Assembly (NCBI RefSeq): GCF_900105055.1 | Contig: NZ_FNTA01000004.1 | Span: 1,612,001-1,676,000 of the forward strand | Source: Amycolatopsis lurida | GTDB taxonomy: Bacteria > Actinomycetota > Actinomycetes > Mycobacteriales > Pseudonocardiaceae | Reading direction: 5' to 3' | DNA length: 64,000 nt | Shown: piece by piece, positions 35,634-44,174 of the stretch | Numbering within the stretch: the stretch's first letter is position 1 | Layout: each line of letters opens with the position of its first letter | Made by a program: the position numbers and the translations under genes | The notes under the pieces: generated by a model | What the model was told of the DNA's origin: nothing | Databases searched by the model: none | The model's input: only the letters and a program-made list of their open reading frames with translations

Positions 35634-36809
35634 ATGGGCCACGACGGGTTCGATGAGTTCTTCCACGCCGAATTTGCGCTGCTCACCGGCTTCCTGTGCA
35701 AGGTGGGCTTCGCGTTGGATCCGGCACGGGACGCCGCCGCGGAGGCGATGCTGAACGCCTACGAGGGCTGGCCGGGCATCGTTCAGCCGAAGGCCTGGGT
35801 CCGCCGGGTCGGGCATCGGCGGGCGAAGGAACGGACAGCGGTCCGAGCCGACTGGGCCTTCGACGACGCCGGCCGGGAGGACAAACTCACCATCCTCGCC
35901 GACGAGGCGTCGTCCGTCCTGACGATGCTGGGGAAGCTGCCGAAACGTCAGCAACTCGGCATGGCGTGGGCACTGGACGGCTACTCGTCGCGGGAGATCG
36001 CCGGCGTACTCGGCATCTCGGAGGAGGCGGTCAGCGCGACCCTTCGCCACGCGCGTGACCGTCTGGCGGAGCACGACCCCGGCTTCGTCGACCGTCTGGA
36101 CAGCGCAAACAGCGCCTTCATCGACGCGCTGAGGGTGGGCCTCGACGTCGACGACACCCTGTCCCGGATCAAGAACCGCGCGATGATCAGGGAACTCGCG
36201 CTGGTGGCGCCGGGCGCCCCCGCGGAGTCGGAACCCGAACAGGTGACGCCGTCACGCTGGTACACCCTCGACGAACCCGTCGCGGCCGCCGGACGAGGTG
36301 ACCGGCGGGCCCTGAACCAGCTGCTGACCACCATCCGCCCGCTGGTGATCCGGTACTGCCGGTCGCGGATCGGCAGACAGGAACGGACTTACGCCTCGGC
36401 CGACGACGTCGCGCAGGAGGTCTGCGTGGCGATCCTCCGCGCGCTCCCGACCTACCGCGAACGAGGGCGGCCGTTCCTCGCGTTCGTCTACGGCATCGCC
36501 CACCACAAGGTCGCCGACGCCCGCCGCGCCGCCGCCCGCAACCGCACCGAACCCGTCGCCGAAGTCCCCGACAGGATCTCGGACTCCGCAGGCCCGGAAC
36601 AACACGCAGTGCACAACGAATTGAGCGACCGGATGGGCGAACTGCTGCGGATCCTGCCGGACAAACAGCGGGAGATCGTCGTGTTGCGCATCGTCGTCGG
36701 CCTGTCCGCGGAGGAGACCGCCGATGTGGTCGGCTCGACGGCGGGCGCCGTGCGAGTGGCGCAACACCGGGCTTTGACGCGATTGCGGAAAATCCTCACG
36801 GATGCTTGA
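35634..36809 (+). CDS. Double sigma-factor protein: ECF-like module fused to SigD/ShbA-like module
   Basis: 391 residues with two consecutive sigma modules. Module 1 (about 1-150) has a degenerate region 2 (FFHAEFALLTGFLCKVG, QPKAWVRRVGHRRAK) and region 4 (LPKRQQLGMAWALDGYSSRE, then IAGVLGISEEAVSATLRHAR). A linker (150-210) follows. Module 2 (about 211-391) matches SigD/ShbA: SADDVAQEVCVAILRALPTY, FVYGIAHHKVADARR, and region 4 LPDKQREIVVLRIVVGLSAE, with HRALTRLRKIL at the end. There is no stop or start-like junction between them. Alternative starts are GTG 35625 and 35631. Confidence 0.8.
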   Translation: MGHDGFDEFFHAEFALLTGFLCKVGFALDPARDAAAEAMLNAYEGWPGIVQPKAWVRRVGHRRAKERTAVRADWAFDDAGREDKLTILADEASSVLTMLGKLPKRQQLGMAWALDGYSSREIAGVLGISEEAVSATLRHARDRLAEHDPGFVDRLDSANSAFIDALRVGLDVDDTLSRIKNRAMIRELALVAPGAPAESEPEQVTPSRWYTLDEPVAAAGRGDRRALNQLLTTIRPLVIRYCRSRIGRQERTYASADDVAQEVCVAILRALPTYRERGRPFLAFVYGIAHHKVADARRAAARNRTEPVAEVPDRISDSAGPEQHAVHNELSDRMGELLRILPDKQREIVVLRIVVGLSAEETADVVGSTAGAVRVAQHRALTRLRKILTDA

Positions 36810-36928
36810 TCGTTACCCGTTTTCCGTAACATTCGGCCGTTGCGATTCGCGCAAAAATCGCGAACGCCGGGCCGTAACACGGGAATACGTCACGCCGATT
36901 TCCACGCGAAGACTGCGAAAGGATCATC

Positions 36929-37639
36929 GTGACCACTCCCTCGCCGTACCCCTATCAGGCGCCTCCCGTCGCCACGCCGCCACGTAACGGATTGGGCACC
37001 GCGGGGTTCGTTCTCGGCCTCGTCGGCCTGTTGTTCTCCCCGATCCCATTCGTCGGCGTCATCGCCTGGCCGCTCGTCATCGTCGGACTCATCCTCGCCG
37101 GAATCGGTTTTTCCCGCGCGAAAAGCGGCGTCGCGACCAACAAGGGCCTCGCTCTCACCGGCATCATTCTGTCCGCGGTGGGCTTGGTCATCTGCATTCT
37201 CTGGACGGTCGTGTTCAGCAAGGCCGTCGTCGACGCGGCGAATTCGCTGCCGACGGCGCCGATTTCCGCACCCGGTGTCCCGCCGGGCAACGAAGCGGGA
37301 ACGTCCGCGCCGGAACAGCCCGCCAAACAACAGGCCACCGAGCGCACGGTGGTCTATCGGGTGACCGGGACCGGCGGAGCCAAGGCGGGCAACATCACCT
37401 ACACGACCGACGGAATGACCACCAGCAACCAGGAAGCCAACGTCAAGCTCCCGTGGGAGAAGACGATCAAACTGCCTGCCGGTGAGGCTCTGCAGATGGT
37501 CAGCATCCTGGCGCAGGGCAGCGGCAAAGGCTCGATCAAGGTCACCATCGAGGTCGACGGCAAGGTCATCAAGGAAGCCAGCGCCGAGGAGTACGGCATC
37601 GCGCACGCGAACGAGAACATCGGCTCGCTCGGCAACTGA
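36929..37639 (+). CDS. DUF4190-like membrane protein with MmpS-like domain
   Basis: 236 residues. A Pro-rich N-terminus leads to two transmembrane helices (about 26-60 and 70-95, FVLGLVGLLFSPIPFVGVIA, GLALTGIILSAVGLVICILW) of DUF4190 type. After an Ala/Pro-rich linker comes an MmpS-like beta domain: VYRVTGTGGAKAGNITYTTD, VKLPWEKTIKLPAG, and VTIEVDGKVIKEASAEEYG. In mycobacteria, MmpS partners MmpL transporters; no MmpL is nearby. AAAGG precedes the GTG. Confidence 0.82.
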   Translation: MTTPSPYPYQAPPVATPPRNGLGTAGFVLGLVGLLFSPIPFVGVIAWPLVIVGLILAGIGFSRAKSGVATNKGLALTGIILSAVGLVICILWTVVFSKAVVDAANSLPTAPISAPGVPPGNEAGTSAPEQPAKQQATERTVVYRVTGTGGAKAGNITYTTDGMTTSNQEANVKLPWEKTIKLPAGEALQMVSILAQGSGKGSIKVTIEVDGKVIKEASAEEYGIAHANENIGSLGN

Positions 37640-37644
37640 GCGGA

Positions 37645-37960
37645 TCAGGCATCCGGTCGCCTGCCGGCGGGTACGGCCAGTCCGCACAACACCGCCACCC
37701 CGATCGCCGCGACCACGGCGAGCCCGTGGTGAAACCGTGCCCGCGCTGGACGAAGGTGCCGATGCTACCGAGTACCGCCACCCCGAACTCCACGCTGGTC
37801 TCCGACAACGCCGACGCCGCACCGGCCCGGTCCGGTGGTGCCGCGCTGATCACCGGTGACCAGGGGCGCGATCCCCTCTTCGGCCGGGGTCCAGGCCAGC
37901 ACGCCGAAGTCGAGCGCCGACACCCCCAACGACGACGCGTACAGGCGGTGGACCGGGATC
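37645..37960 (-). pseudogene. MFS transporter C-terminal relic
   Basis: Conceptual pieces read ALDFGVLAWTP, then ISAAPPDRAGAASALSETS, EFGVAVLGSIGTFVQRG and GLAVVAAIGVAVLCGLAVP, the order of a DHA2 exporter C-terminus, but at least two frameshifts separate them (near 37852 and 37730). The stop is at 37645-37647. Confidence 0.65.
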
Positions 37961-38093
37961 CGGCGGGCCAGCGCCGGAGCCGCGATCACCGAACTGACCA
38001 CCGCCCGCAGCACCCTCGACCAGGTGATCGCCACCGCGCCGCCGTCCGTCGAGCACGAGGCCGCCCGGTTACGCGGCCTCGGCTGGACGTCGC

Positions 38094-38663
38094 TCACGGG
38101 CGGCAGCGTTCCGCGGTCGCCGCGGCCGTCTTCAGTTCGGGAGCCCCCAGGACGGCCGCGACCGGGTCGAGCGCTCCATGCGTGTCCTTCTGGGCGGCGA
38201 TAAGCCCGTCGACCGCACGGCCTTGCGCGGCGGTGTCGTTCTTCCCCGCCGCGTCCAGGTCCGCCTTCGCTTTCACGGTCTTGTCGCGCGCCGAGGTGTA
38301 CTTCGCGAGGAACTCCTGCTTCGCCGCGTCTCCCGCGGGAACCGGCGCGGCGGGCAGCGCGCCGAGACCGTCGGCCGTCTTGGCCAGAATCGCCGCGTAA
38401 TGCCCGAGCTGGTCGCTCGTACTCTTCTTGATGGCCTCCACGGTCTCACCACTCGCCGACGGCATCTTGTTGTTGCCGTCGATGAAATCCTTGACCGCGC
38501 CGCAGAACCCGTTCATCCAGGCCACCGCCGCGGCCGAATCCGCCGCGGACGGCGAAGGCGCCGCCTGCTGGGCCGCCGGCGCCGGGTCCGGCGCACAGCC
38601 GGCCAATACCGTCGCGGCCAGGACGATTCCCACCGCGGCCGATCGCTTGTAGGCAGCGCACAT
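38094..38663 (-). CDS. Lipoprotein of unknown function
   Basis: 189 residues. Signal MCAAYKRSAAVGIVLAATVLAGC with lipobox LAGC. The mature region (about 24-189) is an Ala-rich helical domain: WMNGFCGAVKDFIDG, KKSTSDQLGHYAAILAKT, and many coiled-coil-like heptads, with a Cys near the C-terminus (ERCRP) pairing perhaps with Cys of GFCGAV. Not a named family to my eye. It ends next to the MFS relic. Confidence 0.75.
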   Translation of the reverse strand: MCAAYKRSAAVGIVLAATVLAGCAPDPAPAAQQAAPSPSAADSAAAVAWMNGFCGAVKDFIDGNNKMPSASGETVEAIKKSTSDQLGHYAAILAKTADGLGALPAAPVPAGDAAKQEFLAKYTSARDKTVKAKADLDAAGKNDTAAQGRAVDGLIAAQKDTHGALDPVAAVLGAPELKTAAATAERCRP

Positions 38664-38872
38664 GTCCGTTTCCCCTCTCCGCCGGCCGGTGATCCCGTCG
38701 GCGCGAGGACTTTGACATGGCGGAACGCGCGCCGTCTGCGTCATCTGACGCAGAACGACGCCCGCGCTCGAACTCGTAACGTTCGGAGCACGGCGTAACA
38801 AGGTGCCGACGGGGGACGAGTACCGCATTACCCCTGTTCGCCTAGGGGGCACCCAGCCGAAGAGGTAGCACC

Positions 38873-39151
38873 ATGGCCATCAAGATCATCGCAGCGCGGC
38901 TCGAAGGTGGGAAGTTCCACGAGAACATCACGAAACTGCGGTGGATCAACCCCGGCAGCGGAGAGACCGGTGAAAGCTTCGTTTCGGCGATCGTGGCCTG
39001 GATCGAAGACGACGACGGGAAAGCCTATGTGGACGAGGGAATCCACCGGGTGGCCGTGGAGATCATCAAGCCGACCTTCGGCCCGGAGTTCCTCCGCACT
39101 CGCGCGGACGGGATCTGGAAGAACAACCTGCTGGAGCTTCCCCGCTTCTGA
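38873..39151 (+). CDS. DUF3892 domain-containing protein
   Basis: 92 residues. The small DUF3892 fold is recognisable: IKIIAARLEGGKFHENITKL, WINPGSGETGES, and a closing EFLRTRADGIWKNNLLELPR. Function is unknown; members often lie near mobile or defence genes. It begins the accessory segment and stands 138 nt before the STAND gene. Confidence 0.8.
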   Translation: MAIKIIAARLEGGKFHENITKLRWINPGSGETGESFVSAIVAWIEDDDGKAYVDEGIHRVAVEIIKPTFGPEFLRTRADGIWKNNLLELPRF

Positions 39152-39254
39152 GACGGGAGATCCACAATGGACCGGAGGGTCCGGGCGCGACCGGCACCCA
39201 TCCGTGTGCTTCGCTGGAAAGTGCCCGCACTGGCACGTGGCCACATTTCAGGCT

Positions 39255-39288
39255 TTGGCATACGACGCATGCACCATACAATCACCCC
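39255..39288 (+). promoter_or_regulatory. Leaderless promoter of the STAND gene
   Basis: TTGGCA (39255-39260), 16-nt spacer, TACAAT (39277-39282), then 6 nt to ATG 39289. Spacing suggests transcription starts at the ATG itself. Confidence 0.6.
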
Positions 39289-42200
39289 ATGACAGGTGTC
39301 GGGGGCGGCGTCGCAGCAGCATTCGGCTTTCGATATCAGTACCTGGTCACCGTCGAGTTGCTGCTGGACCTGTACGAATCGTTCTCGCGACCGGACTGGC
39401 GCGTTGACGTTGACCGCGTCGATCAGGATTCGGCGGACATCCTCGTCAGCACACGCTCGGATCAGGGCCCGGTTCGCGCCCTGCAGGTCAAGGCTTCGAT
39501 GCCCGCATCGTCGACCACCATGAACTTGCGCATGGCCGTCACCTGCCTCGACGCGATGGAAGCCGAGCATCCTGAGGCTCGCGAACTGACGCTGGTGACA
39601 AACCGGACGCTCACTTCGGATGCGGCCGAGTACGCCACCCGGCTGAACGCACGCAGCACGACCACAGCGAATGAGCGGCGTCGGATCATCGACACACGCA
39701 CGGAAACACTGCTCGCGCTGACCTCCAAGCTCGTCGAGCGCGTAGCCCGAATAAGAGTGCGCGGCAGGGGCGGGATTGGTCAGCGGCTGCACCACATCCT
39801 TGTCGCGCAACTGGTCGACCTCGTCCACGATCGCGGCTCGCAGACCTCGTGCCAAGGCATCGATCGCGACCAGATCGCCGGCATTCTGGACGAGTCCGCC
39901 GCCGTGCTCGCGGATGCCTGTGGCGGGCGCACGTGGGGGCGGACGTTCGGTGTGCCCGACGACAGGTACCTCCCGCGACAGGAGATAGCGGCTTTCCTCT
40001 CCTTCCGGCTGCCCGACGACGACCTGCTGTCCGGAACACCGTCGGTCGCCGTGCTCTCCGGCATGTCCGGATCGGGAAAGTCCGCAGCGGCTGCGGCATG
40101 GGCTGCCTCACGTCGAGAGCACTATGCCTTCACTCTGTGGATGGACGCATCGTCCGACGAAGTGCTGATGGAACAACAACCAGCGATCCTGAGCCGGTTG
40201 GTCGGTGAAGGTTACATAGGGGACGCGCCGGCACAGACCTTCTGCGATCTTCTTTCGGATGTGCCCGTCCCCTGGTTGCTGGTACTCGACGGGGCCGCAG
40301 ACTGGGCGACGACACACAACTGGGTTCCGTCCTCTGGGTACGGCCATGTGATCGTAACGACGAACCGGGGCGATTGGCCGTTTGACCCCGCGCCACTGCT
40401 GCGGGTCGAGGCGATGACTCCTGCGGAAGCGACCGGTCTGATCCGACACCGGCTATCGACACCCGGCCAGGCTGGTCCGGCCGACGCAGTCGATCCGGTC
40501 GCGGTCGAGTTCGCCGCTCAACTGGGCTCATGGCCGCTGGCGATCGACCTGGCCTGTACTTGGGTCCGCTCACTCGGCGGCAACTTCTCGCGTCTCCGAG
40601 AATTTCTGGAACGACTGAGCCGCTTCGACCCGATGGAACAGGGCACGCCGCTGGGAAGCTACCCGAAAGGCGTCGGGGGTATTGTCCGCGAGCTCCTGAA
40701 CGGCCTTTCCGAGCAGGGGCTTGTCGTGCTCGGCGTCGTCGCCATGAGCGGAGGATCTCACGTTCCAGCCGCGCTGATCGAGGAGTGGGCATCAACATTG
40801 CCGGATAACGGCCCGAGGTCGATCAACACCCGAGCGGCTATCGACGAACTGGTCAAGGTATCCCTGATCAAAAAACAGCTTCGCTATGATGTCAAAAGCA
40901 TCCGAGGTCTTGATGAAGCGATTTATGTCCACGAGGGCATTCTGGTCATCTTCCACAGATTGGCAATCGGGATCGAATACGCTTATGTGCATAATTGGGT
41001 ACGCACCTGCACCGAAGTTCTGACCAGAATGTTCAATCAGGCACTTTTCTCCGACGCCACAGCTTTGATGCCCGCCGCCGACGCCACGTTGACCTCACTA
41101 CTGTCCGCGGAGCCCAGCGACGACGATTTGAATCGGCAAGCCGTAGAATCGATTCAGCTCTCGGCGACGTTCCTGATGCACAATCTCGGCACGCTGGCGA
41201 CTCTGACCGGCCTGTTCGATCTGGCGTCGAAGTGGCTGACCGCGGCATTCGATCTCCGCGAACACCTTGGCAGTGATGCCGATCGCCACGAGCCAGCGTT
41301 GGCGGCCACGCAGATCCAGACGCTCGCCGCACTCGCACAGGCAGTCGCCCGCCAGAAACGCCCCGATAAAATCCGGCCTATCCTCGCCGCTGCCGCGCAC
41401 TACGGGCAAGCTCACCCCTTCACCGACCTCGACACGCCCAGCACACCGATTTCAGCTGCACTCCACACTCTTCGAGACGCAGCGAAGTACGCGCAAGAAG
41501 ACAACTCGGGCCTTGACGACTGGATCGTCAAGGCACTGGAGCAGAGCGATGGCGTCGTGCCAGAGAGCTTTCCCGCCCAGCTTCGAGTCCAAAGTTTCGC
41601 CGGTGCCGTCGAACGTGCTCGGCGGTATGCGGAGACCGAGCAGTGGTCCAAAGCGACGGACACAGTGCTCGTTGTCGCCAACGAGGCGGTAGCCGCCGAA
41701 GTGCTCGTCCACGACGGAATCGAAGCAGTACTCGACATCGGGCTCTCTCTGATCGGTTCGTTGCTGTCGCGTCCTCATCGCCAGGCTCCCGCACCGTTGA
41801 CGAACGCCATGTGGCGGATCGTTCAATGGTGTCGCGAATTCTCTGATTTACTGAACGACGATCAGCGAGCCCGGTTCTCCATCCTCGCACCGATCGCCGA
41901 CCTTGACGTTCCCGGGCTGTGCCTCGCTCTCGAAAAAGTCGAAGCAGCAGTGGAGAATTCGAACCAACTGCGGGGCTGGGCAAAGCTCGGCGATATCGCC
42001 AAGAAGACCATCGAGGCATCGAACCGCGTGCACCAACTTTGGGGCGAGGGAAGCCTTCCCGGCGGCTTCACTGTCATGCGATCCATCGACGGTGGGACCA
42101 ACGCACTCTGGTGGTCGGTGAAAGCCGGTGGCAATCCCGTGCTCGTCTTCGTGACCGCGAGTGCGACGATGTACGTCGGCGATGTCGTTATGGACCCATT

Positions 42201-42555
42201 ACTGGAGACGATAATACGCGCGGGATTCCCAGATCGGCTTGACGCCGACGGACAGCCACGTGCCGTCCCCGGCTGGACGGTACGAGTCGACGGGCTGAAT
42301 CTGGTGCTGCGCGACGGCAGCGGCCAAGCGTGGCTTGAACTGGACGTGGACCCGGACGAGCAAATGCAGGTCGCCTGGATCGACGCCATACAACACGCGG
42401 ACCGAATCCGCGTGATCTACGCCGACCTGGCGGACCTGCCTCTCGACGAGTTGTTCGCTGTCCCGAATCAAGGACTCGTGAACGTCACCGGAAGACCCCG
42501 CAGCAGGTTCGCGAACCCGTTGCGAAGGTTCATGTCCCGAAGCAGAAATCGTTGA
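39289..42555 (+). CDS. STAND ATPase with Cap4/DUF4297-like N-terminal nuclease domain
   Basis: 1088 residues. Residues 1-150 look like a PD-(D/E)XK-type nuclease of the Cap4/DUF4297 group: GGVAAAFGFRYQYLVTVELL, Asp near 50 (SADILVS), and LQVKAS with Q66-V67-K68 as the QxK motif. Residues about 250-500 form a STAND/NB-ARC ATPase: Walker A GMSGSGKSAA (K264), Walker B PWLLVLDGA (D334), and VIVTTNRGDW. The rest is helical, TPR-like, ending in a basic RRFMSRSRNR. Such nuclease-STAND proteins commonly act in antiphage immunity, but the role here is inferred. GC content and codon use are less extreme than the flanks around 40.85-41.05 kb. Confidence 0.72.
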   Translation: MTGVGGGVAAAFGFRYQYLVTVELLLDLYESFSRPDWRVDVDRVDQDSADILVSTRSDQGPVRALQVKASMPASSTTMNLRMAVTCLDAMEAEHPEARELTLVTNRTLTSDAAEYATRLNARSTTTANERRRIIDTRTETLLALTSKLVERVARIRVRGRGGIGQRLHHILVAQLVDLVHDRGSQTSCQGIDRDQIAGILDESAAVLADACGGRTWGRTFGVPDDRYLPRQEIAAFLSFRLPDDDLLSGTPSVAVLSGMSGSGKSAAAAAWAASRREHYAFTLWMDASSDEVLMEQQPAILSRLVGEGYIGDAPAQTFCDLLSDVPVPWLLVLDGAADWATTHNWVPSSGYGHVIVTTNRGDWPFDPAPLLRVEAMTPAEATGLIRHRLSTPGQAGPADAVDPVAVEFAAQLGSWPLAIDLACTWVRSLGGNFSRLREFLERLSRFDPMEQGTPLGSYPKGVGGIVRELLNGLSEQGLVVLGVVAMSGGSHVPAALIEEWASTLPDNGPRSINTRAAIDELVKVSLIKKQLRYDVKSIRGLDEAIYVHEGILVIFHRLAIGIEYAYVHNWVRTCTEVLTRMFNQALFSDATALMPAADATLTSLLSAEPSDDDLNRQAVESIQLSATFLMHNLGTLATLTGLFDLASKWLTAAFDLREHLGSDADRHEPALAATQIQTLAALAQAVARQKRPDKIRPILAAAAHYGQAHPFTDLDTPSTPISAALHTLRDAAKYAQEDNSGLDDWIVKALEQSDGVVPESFPAQLRVQSFAGAVERARRYAETEQWSKATDTVLVVANEAVAAEVLVHDGIEAVLDIGLSLIGSLLSRPHRQAPAPLTNAMWRIVQWCREFSDLLNDDQRARFSILAPIADLDVPGLCLALEKVEAAVENSNQLRGWAKLGDIAKKTIEASNRVHQLWGEGSLPGGFTVMRSIDGGTNALWWSVKAGGNPVLVFVTASATMYVGDVVMDPLLETIIRAGFPDRLDADGQPRAVPGWTVRVDGLNLVLRDGSGQAWLELDVDPDEQMQVAWIDAIQHADRIRVIYADLADLPLDELFAVPNQGLVNVTGRPRSRFANPLRRFMSRSRNR

Positions 42556-42671
42556 AGCGGCTTACTACCGCTGCCGAACGAGTAGCTGGCGACAGCCATG
42601 GCACACAACGTCGGACGAACAACCCCTTGCCGTCCGAAACGCCGCTCGGAGGCTCGTCGCCAGCCACAGCG

Positions 42672-42727
42672 TGGTTGGCCGGGTCGGGCTCGAACCGACG
42701 GCCAAGGGATTATGAGTCCCCTCCGCC
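42672..42727 (-). pseudogene. 3' half of a tRNA-Met (CAT), possible attachment-site relic
   Basis: Minus-strand sequence has an anticodon stem-loop GGGGA CTCATAA TCCCT, a T-arm GTCGG TTCGAGC CCGAC, acceptor strand CCGGCCA and an encoded ACCA. The matching 5' acceptor TGGCCGG and D-arm are missing, so this is not a whole tRNA. Truncated tRNA 3' ends mark integrase attachment sites. Confidence 0.55.
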
Positions 42728-43039
42728 ACCGTGTCAGCGAGTGTCGCATGGTACCGATTTTGACCGTTCGCGCAGGTCAACGTGGGCCTCCTGTTCATCC
42801 GAGTGTCAGGCCATGTCGGGTCGTATTAGGCTCTACTTCGGCAACGGAGCCCCATCGGAGACGGCGTTGTCCCGCTCAGTGGTGACTCTCTATGTCCGAA
42901 CCTGGCCGGTGGGCGTGACCGGCAGTGACAGAAAGCGACGACGATTGCTGGGAAACCAGATGTCACTCAGGATCCTCGAACCGAGACCCGGCACAGGCGT
43001 TCCCCAACTGAGTCGGAAGCACGCGGTCCTTCCACAGCG
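42728..43039. other. Gene-free interval between tRNA and IS256 relics
   Basis: No start with ribosome site and no recognisable protein in any frame. Probably decayed mobile-element DNA. Confidence 0.5.
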
Positions 43040-43226
43040 GTTGCGCGGCGTCAGCATGCACGTCGGCGACGCCGCGATACTTGAGTTCGGTGAGTAGCCA
43101 GTACTTGGCGCCCTCGCCTCCGTCGCCAGTCCACAACCCGAGGATGTCGCGGAGGCCCCTTGCACGTGACCATCAGCGCAACATAGATCGACCGGTTGGC
43201 GAGCTGCCCATCGCGACCGTTGACGG
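43040..43226 (-). pseudogene. IS256-family transposase relic
   Basis: Reads NGRDGQLANRSIYVALMVT then, after a frameshift, GLRDILGLWTGDGGEGAKYW and LLTELKYRGVADV. This is the DDE core region of mutator/IS256 transposases. No terminal repeats or complete gene are seen. Confidence 0.75.
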
Positions 43227-43228
43227 TG

Positions 43229-44170
43229 TTACTGCGTATTCGGCGAAGCAACGATGAGGCGGCGCAAGGTGTGTGCAGCGATCTGCAGGCCCTGCAGGGT
43301 CTTGTCGAGAGTCCCTCCCCATACGGGGTCTTCGTGTTCGATGGCGACATCGCCGCTATATCCGGCTGAATAGAGGATATCGATGATCCGGTTCCAGTCG
43401 AGCTGTCCGCGGCCGGGGATGCGGTAGCGCCACCATCCGACGTCGGTCGTCGACGCTCGTCCGACCGTCTTGCCGAAGACCCCGTAGCGGCTGCGGGCTC
43501 GCTCGTCGATCTGGATGTCTTTGGCTTGGACGTGGCCGACGATGCCGGCGTGCAGGGCGTGTTCGAGTGCCTCGATCGGATCGATGCCGAGCCAGGGCAG
43601 ATGGGAGGGGTCGTAGGCGAGGCCGAAGCCAAGGTCGGCCATCCAGTCCCATAGCTCGGGCGAGTAGGCGAGGTTGGCTGGGTATCCGTCGGGGTGCCAG
43701 CCTTCCATCGGGCAGTTCTCAGCGAGCAGCTTCACGCCGCGGTCGGCCGCGTACCGGACCAGTGGCGGTAGGTGTTCCTCAGCCAGCTTGAAATTGTCGG
43801 CGACCGGCAGGCCGATGTCTCTGCCGATGAAGGTGGTGACGTGCCGAACGCCCAAGGCCGACGCCGCGTCGATGCAGGCTCGCAGGTGTCGATGGATGCG
43901 ATCACGTTCGGCGGGATCGCCGTGCAGGTTATTGCCACAGTAGGTGACTGCGGAGATGGCCAGGCCGTGACTCCCCATCAACTCCCTGACTCGATCGGCA
44001 TCGTCGGCGGTGAATCCGGCTACATCCAAATGGGCGGCCTGATGGATGTGGTCGCTGCCGACCGGCCAGGCTGCCACCTCCAGTGCCTGATACCCCGCCT
44101 GAGGCGCCCAGGCTGCGATCTGTTCCAGGTTCATCTGGCCAAGAGCGGCCGTCAGGAGTCCAAGCTTCAT
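43229..44170 (-). CDS. Sugar phosphate isomerase/epimerase (xylose isomerase-like TIM barrel)
   Basis: 313 residues. AP endonuclease family 2/xylose isomerase-like TIM barrel with metal ligands suggested by AENCPMEGWHPD, YDPSHLPWLG, HVQAKDIQID and IEHEDPVWGGTLDKT. KLGLLTAALGQMNLEQIAAW is the usual first strand. AAGG precedes ATG 44170. It is the third gene after the sigma-like and TPR genes, 4 nt beyond the TPR stop. Family members interconvert or dehydrate sugars and inositols; substrate unknown. Its 3' end abuts the IS256 relic. Confidence 0.85.
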   Translation of the reverse strand: MKLGLLTAALGQMNLEQIAAWAPQAGYQALEVAAWPVGSDHIHQAAHLDVAGFTADDADRVRELMGSHGLAISAVTYCGNNLHGDPAERDRIHRHLRACIDAASALGVRHVTTFIGRDIGLPVADNFKLAEEHLPPLVRYAADRGVKLLAENCPMEGWHPDGYPANLAYSPELWDWMADLGFGLAYDPSHLPWLGIDPIEALEHALHAGIVGHVQAKDIQIDERARSRYGVFGKTVGRASTTDVGWWRYRIPGRGQLDWNRIIDILYSAGYSGDVAIEHEDPVWGGTLDKTLQGLQIAAHTLRRLIVASPNTQ

Positions 44171-44174
44171 TTCC

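Noticed and set aside
37640..38093. A functional second MFS exporter
   Set aside because: Only C-terminal pieces in different frames are left.
42661..42760. A complete tRNA gene
   Set aside because: Only the anticodon arm, T-arm and acceptor 3' strand are present; the expected 5' acceptor and D-arm cannot be found, so it is reported as a relic.
43229..44170. Isomerase gene truncated by the IS256 relic
   Set aside because: The C-terminus has the expected length and ends normally; the relic only adjoins it.
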